Part shown: in pieces, positions 56,768-64,000 of the stretch
Numbering within the stretch: position 1 is the first letter of the stretch
Layout: the number at the start of each line of letters is the position of its first letter
Source of the DNA: Pseudomonas sp. Teo4
GTDB lineage: Bacteria > Pseudomonadota > Gammaproteobacteria > Pseudomonadales > Pseudomonadaceae
Direction: 5' to 3'
Assembly: GCF_034387475.1 (NCBI RefSeq)
Contig: NZ_JAXCIL010000002.1
Coordinates: forward strand, 1,736,001-1,800,000
DNA length: 64,000 nucleotides
Notes under the pieces: generated by a model
Databases searched by the model: none
What the model saw: only the letters and a program-made list of their open reading frames with translations
What the model was told of the DNA's origin: nothing
Program-made: the position numbers and the translations under genes

Positions 56768-58084
56768 TCAGTACTGATAACGCAACAACGCCTGCGGCAA
56801 CGCATGCATGGCAAAGAACGCGAGCAACGCGATACAGGCTGGCAACACCAGCCACCACACCCGCTGCGGCAAGGCGTCAAGCGGCTGGCGGTGCTGCACC
56901 AGCGTCAGGCTTACAGCACAGACGCAGCAGGCCAGCAAGGCACCGGCCAGAATGTCCGTCGGCCAATGCGCCCCCAGATAAACCCGCGACAATGCAATGG
57001 CCAGGGCAGGAATACACCCCAGCAGCACCCAGGTCAGGCGCATCCGCGGCGGCTGGCCACGCCCGGCCAGTAGCGCCAGCACCACGAAGAACGCGAACGA
57101 TGCCGAACTGTGACCACTGGGCATGCTGTAGCTGGTCAGCGGGTCGGTCAGCACTTCGGGCCGAGCCCGGGCGAATAGCCATTTCAGGGTGCCATTGGCA
57201 ATGGCCGTGCCCATCAGCGCGCCCCCGGCAAACAGCGCATGGCGCCATTGCCGGGCAAGCAGCAACAGGCCGGTGAGCAAGCCCCCGAGGAAAAACTGGG
57301 TGCGGAAGTCGCCCAGGCGGGTCACCAGTACCACGGTGCCGTCGATGAGCTGGCTGCGGTGCTCCTGGACCAAGGTCATCACGCCCTGATCGAATTCACT
57401 CAGATAGGGCCAGCCGAGGAACAGCGCAACCAGCGCCAGGAAACTCAGGCCCGCAATCAGTCGTGTGCCATGGCGTTGATCGCGAATGCTGCTGTTCAAC
57501 CCCAGGCCGATCAACACCGCCAGGCTACCGGCAATGATCCCCGCATCCAGCCAGAAGCCTTCCGGCAATGGCAGGCGCATGGCCGCGCCAGTGGCCCAGC
57601 CCGGCAACAGGTAGGCCACCGCCCAGCCTGCACCGGCCACCAGGCTGACGGCGATGAAGCGGGGCAGCGGCATGTCGAACATACCCGCGACCATGGGCAG
57701 CATCGGGCGCAGCGGGCCGATGAAACGACCGACCAGCAGGCTGGCAATGCCGTAGCGCTGGAAGTAGTTCTCGGCACTGCCGATCCACTCCGGGTGGTGC
57801 CGTAACAAGGGTAGGCGGCGGATGTTCTGGTGAAAATATTTGCCGATGGTGTAGGAAATGGCATCGCCCAGCAGGCCGCCCAGGAAACCCAGCAGCAGGG
57901 TTTCGCCCAGGGTGAAGGCGCCACTGCCTGCGAGCACGGCAACGGCGAACAACAGGACGGTCCCCGGTACGATGATGCCGGCGATGGCCAGGCACTCCAC
58001 GCAGGCCACGAGGAAAATTGCCAGGCCAAGCCACTGAGGGTTGGCGCTGAGCCAGCCGGTCAGGCTATCGAGCCATTGGCCCAT
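56768..58084 (-). CDS. DedA-PAP2 fusion membrane protein
   Basis: A 438-residue membrane protein formed of two parts. Residues 1-190 are a DedA-type domain (GRFIGPLRPMLPMVAG; YTIGKYFHQN; FLGGLLGDAISY). Residues about 205-430 are a PAP2 phosphatase with the three catalytic motifs K301-x6-RP, PSGH (322-325) and SR-x5-H373-x3-D377. Such fusions combine a lipid scramblase-like module with a lipid phosphatase (undecaprenyl-PP or phosphatidate). The exact lipid is inferred. Confidence 0.92.
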   Translation of the reverse strand: MGQWLDSLTGWLSANPQWLGLAIFLVACVECLAIAGIIVPGTVLLFAVAVLAGSGAFTLGETLLLGFLGGLLGDAISYTIGKYFHQNIRRLPLLRHHPEWIGSAENYFQRYGIASLLVGRFIGPLRPMLPMVAGMFDMPLPRFIAVSLVAGAGWAVAYLLPGWATGAAMRLPLPEGFWLDAGIIAGSLAVLIGLGLNSSIRDQRHGTRLIAGLSFLALVALFLGWPYLSEFDQGVMTLVQEHRSQLIDGTVVLVTRLGDFRTQFFLGGLLTGLLLLARQWRHALFAGGALMGTAIANGTLKWLFARARPEVLTDPLTSYSMPSGHSSASFAFFVVLALLAGRGQPPRMRLTWVLLGCIPALAIALSRVYLGAHWPTDILAGALLACCVCAVSLTLVQHRQPLDALPQRVWWLVLPACIALLAFFAMHALPQALLRYQY

Positions 58085-58087
58085 TTA

Positions 58088-58780
58088 TCAGCTTCCTTGT
58101 TCGAGAATGGAGAAATCTTGCCCTTCGACTTGCCCCCGGCGTAGCGGGTTCCGGGTGCAGAAGCGGGCGTATTCGGCGTCGACGAAGCGGTATGGCAAAT
58201 GTTCGTCTCGGCCCAGGGGGATACCGAGCCGGGCGCATTGCACCACCTGTGGAACCTGGATGCCGCAGTCTTCGACATACAGGTGGTCAGGGTCGAAGCG
58301 TTGGGCGTCCCAGCGCGGCACCTTCAGGCCCATCGCTCGGCACAACAGCGTCTGGCCGGCGCACAGGCGCTCGACCGGGCGCAGGTTGCCGTTGCTGTCG
58401 GGGTTGTTCAGTTGCATCTGCGCCAGGCTGTTGGCGTCGGAAATGGCGTCCACCCAAGGGTAGGCCGACTTGATCAGCACGGCATTCCCGGGGCCCTGGG
58501 CGCTGAAGTTCAACGAATCGCCGCCGCGGGCGTAGTACATGTAGATGTGCCCGCCGTCGAGAAACAGTGCCTTGCGCTTTTCCGTGTAACCGAGCGAGGC
58601 ATGGCTGCCTTTGTCTGTAAGGTAGTACGCCTCGGTTTCGATGATCCGCGCCGCCAGCCACAGGTTGCCGTGGCGATGACGAATGACTTTGCCCAGCAGG
58701 GCTTTGGCCAGCGTCTGGGCGTCGCGGTCGAAGAAACTGTCAGGCAGAGCGCGGGCAGGGCAGGGAGATGTATCTGGCAT
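58088..58780 (-). CDS. 3-methyladenine DNA glycosylase (Aag/MPG family)
   Basis: A 230-residue DNA glycosylase that removes alkylated purines. Diagnostic: FFDRDAQTLAKALLGKVI, ARIIETEAYY (catalytic Glu), GHIYMYYARGGDSLNF, GNAVLIKSAYPW, and GPGNAVL-LCRAMGL. ATG 58778-58780 (MPDTSPCPAR) is preferred; the longer frame is not family-like. Adjacent to the DedA-PAP2 gene with a 3-base gap. Confidence 0.93.
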   Translation of the reverse strand: MPDTSPCPARALPDSFFDRDAQTLAKALLGKVIRHRHGNLWLAARIIETEAYYLTDKGSHASLGYTEKRKALFLDGGHIYMYYARGGDSLNFSAQGPGNAVLIKSAYPWVDAISDANSLAQMQLNNPDSNGNLRPVERLCAGQTLLCRAMGLKVPRWDAQRFDPDHLYVEDCGIQVPQVVQCARLGIPLGRDEHLPYRFVDAEYARFCTRNPLRRGQVEGQDFSILEQGS

Positions 58781-58883
58781 GCTGGCGATTCGTGATTTCA
58801 GAGGCGGCGATGATAGCAATGAATGGCTTAACCGATACTGAACCTGATATTGGTGGTGTGCCGGTATCGGCCTTGTCACCAGC

Positions 58884-58933
58884 ATGCCAAGTCCCACAAA
58901 GATCGCTGTAGGAGCCGGCTTGCCGGCGATTAG
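58884..58933. repeat. Single REP element with a degraded mate
   Basis: A GCCGGCTTGCCGGC REP at 58905-58933 is preceded by a half-like remnant (CATGCCAAGTCCCACA, 58884-58899). The gap between 58781 and 59087 otherwise holds promoter DNA of proA and the reverse side of the glycosylase leader. Confidence 0.7.
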
Positions 58934-59024
58934 GTCGGTGTTGATCTAAGAAATTTCGATAAGACCAGTTACATCTTTCCTACACATTGCCCTCGACCAT
59001 TTTCTACCATCCGCCACCCGCCGC

Positions 59025-59053
59025 TGGGCGTATACCTGCGCGACAGTTATAAT
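59025..59053 (+). promoter_or_regulatory. Possible sigma-70 promoter for proA
   Basis: A perfect TATAAT (59048-59053) lies 35 bases before the ATG at 59088. The -35 position at 17 bases upstream (TGGGCG) fits poorly, so activity may depend on other sequences. Confidence 0.4.
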
Positions 59054-59087
59054 CAGCCGATTTCCCCTTCGCCAAGACACCGAACCC

Positions 59088-60359
59088 ATGACTGAGTCCG
59101 TTCTTGACTATATGACCCGTTTGGGTCGCGCTGCTCGCCAGGCCTCCCGGGTGATCGCCCGTGCCAGCACCGCGCAGAAAAACCGCGCCTTGCAAGCTGC
59201 CGCCGATGCTCTGGATGCTGCCCGTGCCGAGCTCGCCGCAGCCAACGAACTGGACCTGGCCGCTGGTCGCGCCAATGGCCTGGAGCCCGCTCTGCTGGAC
59301 CGCCTGGCGCTGACCCCGGCGCGTATCGACGGCATGATCACCGGCCTGCGCCAGGTGGCCAACCTGCCGGACCCTGTCGGTGCGATCCGCGACATGAGCT
59401 ACCGCCCGTCGGGCATCCAGGTGGGCAAGATGCGTGTGCCGCTTGGCGTGATCGGGATCATCTACGAGTCGCGTCCGAACGTGACCATCGATGCCGCCAG
59501 CCTGTGTCTGAAGTCTGGTAACGCCACCATCCTGCGCGGCGGCTCCGAGGCCATCCACTCCAACCGCGCCATCGCTACTTGCATCCAGCGTGGCCTGGCC
59601 GAAGCCGGCTTGCCGGCAGCGGTAGTGCAGGTGGTCGAGACCACCGACCGCGAAGCCGTCGGCGCGCTGATCAGCATGCCTGAGTTCGTCGATGTGATCG
59701 TGCCGCGCGGTGGCCGTGGCCTGATCGAGCGCATCAGCCGCGATGCCCGTGTACCGGTCATCAAGCACCTGGACGGCATCTGCCATGTCTATGTGGCCGA
59801 GCATGCCGACCTCGACAAGGCCTGGCGCGTGGCATTCAACGCCAAGACCTACCGTTACGGTATCTGCGGGGCGATGGAAACCCTGCTGGTGGACCAGCGT
59901 GTGGCTGAAGGCTTCCTGCCGGAAATGGCCCGCCGTTTCGCGGAGAAAGGCGTCGAGCTGCGTGGTTGCGAACGCACCCGGGCGCTTATCGATGCCAAGC
60001 CGGCCACAGAAGACGACTGGCACACCGAATACCTCGACGCCATTCTGTCGATTCGTGTGGTCGACGGCCTGGACCAGGCCATCGAGCACATCAACCACTA
60101 TGGCTCGCACCACACCGACTCGATCATCACCGAACACCAGGGGCAGGCTCGCCAGTTCATGGCCGAGGTCGATTCCGCGTCGGTGATGCTCAACACCCCA
60201 ACCTGCTTCGCCGATGGCTTCGAGTACGGTCTGGGTGCTGAAATCGGCATTTCCACCGACAAGCTGCATGCTCGCGGCCCGGTCGGCCTGGAAGGGCTGA
60301 CCTGCGAGAAATACGTGGTGATCGGCGACGGCCAACTGCGCGGCCAGGAGTCCTGCTGA
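59088..60359 (+). CDS. proA: Gamma-glutamyl phosphate reductase
   Basis: A 423-residue enzyme that reduces gamma-glutamyl phosphate to glutamate 5-semialdehyde in proline synthesis. The catalytic cysteine is in [52 protein letters not shown] and [13 protein letters not shown] ([12 protein letters not shown]) segments match. It is followed by nadD with a 1-base gap. Confidence 0.97.
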   Translation: MTESVLDYMTRLGRAARQASRVIARASTAQKNRALQAAADALDAARAELAAANELDLAAGRANGLEPALLDRLALTPARIDGMITGLRQVANLPDPVGAIRDMSYRPSGIQVGKMRVPLGVIGIIYESRPNVTIDAASLCLKSGNATILRGGSEAIHSNRAIATCIQRGLAEAGLPAAVVQVVETTDREAVGALISMPEFVDVIVPRGGRGLIERISRDARVPVIKHLDGICHVYVAEHADLDKAWRVAFNAKTYRYGICGAMETLLVDQRVAEGFLPEMARRFAEKGVELRGCERTRALIDAKPATEDDWHTEYLDAILSIRVVDGLDQAIEHINHYGSHHTDSIITEHQGQARQFMAEVDSASVMLNTPTCFADGFEYGLGAEIGISTDKLHARGPVGLEGLTCEKYVVIGDGQLRGQESC

Positions 60360-60360
60360 G

Positions 60361-61020
60361 TTGAGCAAGGCCCAGGCAGTCCGGCGCATCGGCATACTAG
60401 GCGGCACTTTCGACCCCGTGCACATCGGCCACCTGCGCAGCGCGCTGGAGGTTGCCGAGTTCATGGCGCTGGATGAGCTGCGCCTGTTGCCCAACGCCCG
60501 GCCGCCACACCGCGACACGCCACAAGTGGCGGCGCAGGATCGTCTTGCCATGGTCCGCGAAGCGGTACAGGGCGTCGAATGCCTGAGCGTGGACGCCCGG
60601 GAGCTGGAACGCGACAAGCCATCGTACACCATCGATACCCTGGAGTCGGTCCGTGCCGAGTTGGGCAGCGCCGATCAGCTGTTTCTGGTGATGGGCTGGG
60701 ACGCCTTCTGCGGCTTGCCCAGCTGGCATCGCTGGGAAGAGCTGCTGCAACACTGTCACATCCTGGTGCTGCAACGCCCGGATGCTGATGTCGAACCCCC
60801 TGACGAGCTGCGCAACCTTCTGGCTGCGCGCTCGGAGAGCGATCCCACCGCCATGTCCGGCCCGGCGGGGAATATTTCGTTCGTCTGGCAGACGCCGCTT
60901 GCGGTGTCGGCTACACAGATCCGACAGCTGCTGGCCAGCGGCAAGTCGGTGAGGTACCTGGTGCCGGACGCCGTACTGGCCTACATCGAGGCACACGACC
61001 TGTATCGTGCGCCTAACTGA
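60361..61020 (+). CDS. nadD: Nicotinate-nucleotide adenylyltransferase
   Basis: A 219-residue NaMN adenylyltransferase for NAD synthesis. The nucleotidyl-transfer motif [15 protein letters not shown] and [23 protein letters not shown] (ISSTxIR type) are present. The start is TTG 60361, one base after proA's stop. The gene order proA-nadD-rsfS-rlmH is conserved in gamma-proteobacteria. Confidence 0.96.
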   Translation: MSKAQAVRRIGILGGTFDPVHIGHLRSALEVAEFMALDELRLLPNARPPHRDTPQVAAQDRLAMVREAVQGVECLSVDARELERDKPSYTIDTLESVRAELGSADQLFLVMGWDAFCGLPSWHRWEELLQHCHILVLQRPDADVEPPDELRNLLAARSESDPTAMSGPAGNISFVWQTPLAVSATQIRQLLASGKSVRYLVPDAVLAYIEAHDLYRAPN

Positions 61021-61063
61021 CGGTGCCGCAGGCACCTCACTCAACGAGTTGAAAGAGTTTTAT

Positions 61064-61486
61064 ATGAGCAAGCAGAAAATCAATGGCGAAGACCTGGTCA
61101 AACTGACCATCAGCGCTCTGGAAGACGTCAAGGCCCAGGACATCCAGGTCATCGACGTGCGCGAAAAGCACAGCCTGACCGACTACATGATCATTGCCAC
61201 CGGTACCTCCAACCGCCAGATCAACGCGATGCTGGAAAAGGTCCGTGAAGCGGTCAAGAAAGAAGGCGCGCAGCCTTTGGGCGAAGAAGGCAAGGGCGAC
61301 AGCGACTGGGTTCTGCTGGACCTGAACGACGTCATCGTGCACATGATGACCGCCGCTGCCCGCCAGTTCTACGACCTGGAGCGCCTGTGGGTGGGCGCCG
61401 AGCAGAGCCGTGCCGCCGATGCCAAGCACCACAGCCCGGAAAACGCCAGCGACTACTTCACCGACAAGCTCAAAGACCGGGAATAA
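61064..61486 (+). CDS. rsfS: Ribosomal silencing factor RsfS
   Basis: A 140-residue Iojap/RsfS protein that binds L14 and blocks subunit joining under starvation. DIQVIDVREKHSLTDYMIIATGTSNRQINAMLEKV and the D-W-V-L-L-DLNDVIVHMMT segment are the family signature. ATG 61064 is chosen with GAAAGAG ahead; the longer frame starts inside nadD. Confidence 0.96.
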   Translation: MSKQKINGEDLVKLTISALEDVKAQDIQVIDVREKHSLTDYMIIATGTSNRQINAMLEKVREAVKKEGAQPLGEEGKGDSDWVLLDLNDVIVHMMTAAARQFYDLERLWVGAEQSRAADAKHHSPENASDYFTDKLKDRE

Positions 61487-61495
61487 GGAAGCGTC

Positions 61496-61963
61496 GTGCG
61501 TCTGCGTCTGATCGCGGTCGGCTCGCGCATGCCCAAGTGGGTCGAGGACGGTTGGCATGAATATGCCAAGCGCCTGCCCCCGGAGCTGTCGCTCGAGCTG
61601 GTGGAAATCCCGCTGAACACCCGTGGCAAGAATGCCGACGTCGCCCGCCTGATCCGTCAGGAGGGCGAAGCCATGCTGAGCAAGGTTCAGCCTGGGGAAC
61701 GCATCGTCACGCTTGAGGTCCATGGCAAGCCCTGGAGTACCGAGCAGCTGGCGACCGAGCTGGACCGCTGGCGCCTGGATGCGCGCACGGTGAACTTGAT
61801 GGTCGGTGGCCCGGAAGGGCTGGCGCCTGAAGTCTGTGCACGCGCCGAGCAACGCTGGTCGCTGTCGCCGCTGACCCTGCCGCACCCCTTGGTAAGGATA
61901 CTCATCGGCGAGCAGATCTACCGCGCCTGGACTGTGTTGTCCGGGCACCCTTACCACAAATGA
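61496..61963 (+). CDS. rlmH: 23S rRNA pseudouridine-1915 N3-methyltransferase RlmH
   Basis: A 155-residue SPOUT methyltransferase. [28 protein letters not shown] at the start, [14 protein letters not shown] (SAM-binding knot) and [22 protein letters not shown] at the C-terminus are diagnostic. GTG 61496 follows AAGGAAG. Confidence 0.97.
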   Translation: MRLRLIAVGSRMPKWVEDGWHEYAKRLPPELSLELVEIPLNTRGKNADVARLIRQEGEAMLSKVQPGERIVTLEVHGKPWSTEQLATELDRWRLDARTVNLMVGGPEGLAPEVCARAEQRWSLSPLTLPHPLVRILIGEQIYRAWTVLSGHPYHK

Positions 61964-61979
61964 GCCTGTAAGCAGTCCG

Positions 61980-63869
61980 ATGTCGCAGCCGATCCGTCTC
62001 AAGGACCACGAGAAAGACGCCCGCCTGGTGCGCAACCGCGTCGTGGTCGGCGCGGTTGCGATCGTGTTGCTGATTTGCGTGCTGATCGCGCGGCTGTATT
62101 ACCTGCAGATCATCCAGTACGACTATCACTCGACGCTGTCCGAGAACAATCGGGTGCATGTGCAGCCCATTCCGCCGACGCGGGGTTTGATCTTCGACCG
62201 CAATGGCGTGATCGTCGCCGACAACCGGCCCAGCTTCAGCCTGTCCATGACCCGTGAACGTGCGGGTAACTGGCAGGAAGTGCTGGATAACATCGTTGAA
62301 GTGCTGGAACTCACCCCGGACGACCGAGCGCTGTTCGAAAAGCGCATGCGCCAGGGGCGCCGGCCTTTCGAACCGGTGCCGATCCTGTTCGAGCTGAACG
62401 AAGAGCAGATCGCTCGCGTGGCGGTCAATCAGTTCCGCCTGCCGGGCGTGGAAGTGGTCGCGCAGCTGGTGCGCCATTACCCGCAAGGCGCGCACTTCGC
62501 CCATTCGGTCGGTTATGTCGGGCGCATCAACGAAAAAGAGCTCAAGTCTCTCGACCCTGTGAACTACAGCGGCACCCACCATATCGGCAAGACCGGCATC
62601 GAGCGCTTCTACGAAGCCGAGCTGCATGGTCAGGTGGGTTACGAAGAAGTCGAGACCAACGCCCGTGGACGGGTGTTGCGGGTGCTCAAGCGTACCGACC
62701 CCAAGCCGGGCAAGGACATTATCCTGAGCCTGGACATCAAGCTGCAGGAGGCTGCCGAGGCGGCCCTGGGTGGCCGCCGTGGCGCCGTGGTGGCGCTCGA
62801 CCCGCGCACTGGCGAGGTGCTGGCGATGGTCAGCCAGCCAAGCTTCGATCCGAACCTGTTCGTGACCGGTATCAGCTTCAAGGCCTATGCCGAACTGCGC
62901 GACTCGATCGACCGGCCGCTGTTCAACCGCGTGCTGCGCGGCCTGTATCCGCCAGGTTCGACCATCAAACCGGCGGTTGCCATCGCTGGTTTGGACAGCG
63001 GCGTGGTCAACGCCAGCAGTCGGGTGTTCGACCCAGGCTATTACCAGTTGCCCAACTACGATCACAAGTACCGCAACTGGAACCGCACTGGTGATGGCTG
63101 GGTCGACCTCGATACCGCCATCATGCGATCCAATGACACCTATTTCTACGATCTTGCCCACAAGATGGGTATCGATCGGCTGTCCAGCTACATGAACAAG
63201 TTCGGTATCGGGCAGAAGGTCTCCCTCGACATGTTCGAGGAATCGGCCGGCTTGATGCCGTCCCGCGAATGGAAACGCGCTACCCGTCGCCAGGCCTGGT
63301 TCCCCGGTGAAACCTTGATTCTGGGTATCGGCCAGGGCTACATGCAGGCCACACCGCTGCAACTTGCCCAGGCCACCGCGCTGATCGCCAACAAGGGCGT
63401 ATGGAACCGTCCGCACCTGGCCAAGACCATCGAGGGTCTGCCGCCGGTGGACGAGAACCCCATGGAGAACATCGTCCTGCGTGACAAGTCCGATTGGGCC
63501 AAGGTCACCCATGGCATGGAACAGGTGATGCACAACGCCCGTGGTACCGCCCGCAAGGCTGCCCTGGGTGCCCAGTACCGTATTGCCGGCAAGAGCGGTA
63601 CCGCCCAGGTGGTGGCGATCAAGCAAGGCGAGAAGTACGACCGCAACAAACTGCAGGAGCGCCATCGCGACCACGCGTTGTTCGTGGCCTTCGCCCCGGC
63701 TGACGATCCCAAGATCGTGGTCTCGGTGATGGTCGAGAACGGTGAGTCCGGCTCTGGCGTCGCCGCCCCCGTGGTACGCCAGGTCATGGACGCCTGGCTG
63801 CTCGACGAAAACGGCCGGCTCAAGCCTGAGTTCGCGCCTGCCACCGTTGCCCAGGAAACGGCTCAGTGA
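61980..63869 (+). CDS. mrdA: Penicillin-binding protein 2 (rod-shape elongation)
   Basis: A 629-residue transpeptidase. One N-terminal transmembrane helix (VVVGAVAIVLLICVLIARLYYL), a dimerisation domain starting NNRVHVQPIPPTRGLIFDRNG, and catalytic motifs S327-TIK, SND (MRSNDTYFYDLA) and KSGT (GKSGTAQVV). It elongates the lateral wall together with RodA. ATG 61980; its stop overlaps the rodA GTG. Confidence 0.97.
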   Translation: MSQPIRLKDHEKDARLVRNRVVVGAVAIVLLICVLIARLYYLQIIQYDYHSTLSENNRVHVQPIPPTRGLIFDRNGVIVADNRPSFSLSMTRERAGNWQEVLDNIVEVLELTPDDRALFEKRMRQGRRPFEPVPILFELNEEQIARVAVNQFRLPGVEVVAQLVRHYPQGAHFAHSVGYVGRINEKELKSLDPVNYSGTHHIGKTGIERFYEAELHGQVGYEEVETNARGRVLRVLKRTDPKPGKDIILSLDIKLQEAAEAALGGRRGAVVALDPRTGEVLAMVSQPSFDPNLFVTGISFKAYAELRDSIDRPLFNRVLRGLYPPGSTIKPAVAIAGLDSGVVNASSRVFDPGYYQLPNYDHKYRNWNRTGDGWVDLDTAIMRSNDTYFYDLAHKMGIDRLSSYMNKFGIGQKVSLDMFEESAGLMPSREWKRATRRQAWFPGETLILGIGQGYMQATPLQLAQATALIANKGVWNRPHLAKTIEGLPPVDENPMENIVLRDKSDWAKVTHGMEQVMHNARGTARKAALGAQYRIAGKSGTAQVVAIKQGEKYDRNKLQERHRDHALFVAFAPADDPKIVVSVMVENGESGSGVAAPVVRQVMDAWLLDENGRLKPEFAPATVAQETAQ

Positions 63870-64000
63870 AGAACAATTTCGATCGCATGCTCTCCAGCGA
63901 GGACGTGATGCGTCGACGCGCCAGCTTCCTGCAGCGCATCCACGTCGACGGCCCCTTGCTGATCATCCTGCTGACCCTCGCGGCCGGCAGCCTGTTCGTC
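63866..64000 (+). CDS. rodA: Rod-shape determining protein RodA (partial)
   Basis: The first 45 codons from GTG 63866: a short cytoplasmic N-terminus (MKNNFDRMLSSEDVMRRRAS) then the first transmembrane helix (VDGPLLIILLTLAAGSLFV). It overlaps mrdA by 4 bases, as in other gamma-proteobacteria. The gene continues past the right edge. Confidence 0.93.
   Translation, partial: MKNNFDRMLSSEDVMRRRASFLQRIHVDGPLLIILLTLAAGSLFV

Overview
The window is chromosomal DNA from a fluorescent pseudomonad, most likely the Pseudomonas putida group. The reasons are the high GC content, the Pseudomonas gene order (nrdR-ribD-ribE-ribBX-ribH-nusB-thiL-pgpA, dxs-ispA-xseB, proA-nadD-rsfS-rlmH-mrdA-rodA), and many paired REP palindromes of the two kinds typical of P. 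putida (cores GCGGGTTTACCCGC and GCCGGCTTGCCGGC). The species is inferred. No rRNA, tRNA, CRISPR array, insertion sequence or complete prophage was seen.

Layout. 1-2290: a zinc-starvation type operon (DUF2796 periplasmic protein, ABC ATPase, FtsX-like permease cut by the left edge) behind a likely Zur box, with a divergent small gene. 2315-17562: housekeeping genes for protein quality control, nrdR and the riboflavin operon, followed by ribA, a BtuF-like protein, dxs/ispA/xseB and a second ribB under an FMN riboswitch. Riboflavin synthesis is therefore spread over three loci. The operon carries RibBX, whose C-terminal GTP cyclohydrolase II half has lost its zinc cysteines. Stand-alone ribA supplies that activity, and the riboswitch-controlled ribB is a second DHBP synthase. 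17563-24396: rtcB, then an iron module made of a periplasmic esterase, a histidine kinase, a response regulator and a TonB-dependent receptor, with Fur-like sites.

24626-32486: a csiR / csiD-lhgO-gabD-gabT-gabP cluster. It should take up 5-aminovalerate or GABA-type amino acids and carry glutarate through L-2-hydroxyglutarate to 2-oxoglutarate. 32500-37900: an accessory stretch with a truncated DUF1016 nuclease gene and a compact copper-resistance operon (copA, a Met/His repeat protein, copB, a His-tailed cytochrome c) behind a CopR/CusR-type box. No copC, copD or copRS is nearby. 37903-41665: an S24-type repressor lacking the catalytic residues, ppa, an MtfA-like peptidase, a DedA protein and a GNAT acetyltransferase.

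41773-49484: ethanolamine catabolism without a microcompartment (eutC, eutB, permease, acetaldehyde dehydrogenase exaC) with a sigma-54 activator. A -24/-12 promoter lies in front of exaC, and a REP pair is embedded in frame in the activator gene. 49551-58780: mpl-ubiX-lipoprotein with overlapping starts, an SDR-like protein, a MORN-repeat/C13 caspase-fold lipoprotein, a MaoC hydratase, a CidA/LrgA-LrgB pair, a Lon-N domain protein, a DedA-PAP2 fusion and a 3-methyladenine glycosylase. 59088-64000: proA, nadD, rsfS, rlmH, mrdA and the start of rodA.

Nothing here is clearly a wholly new system. The items that most deserve a second look are the MORN-C13 lipoprotein, the esterase/two-component/receptor iron locus, the copper operon with its repeat-built proteins, and the REP element that has become protein-coding.
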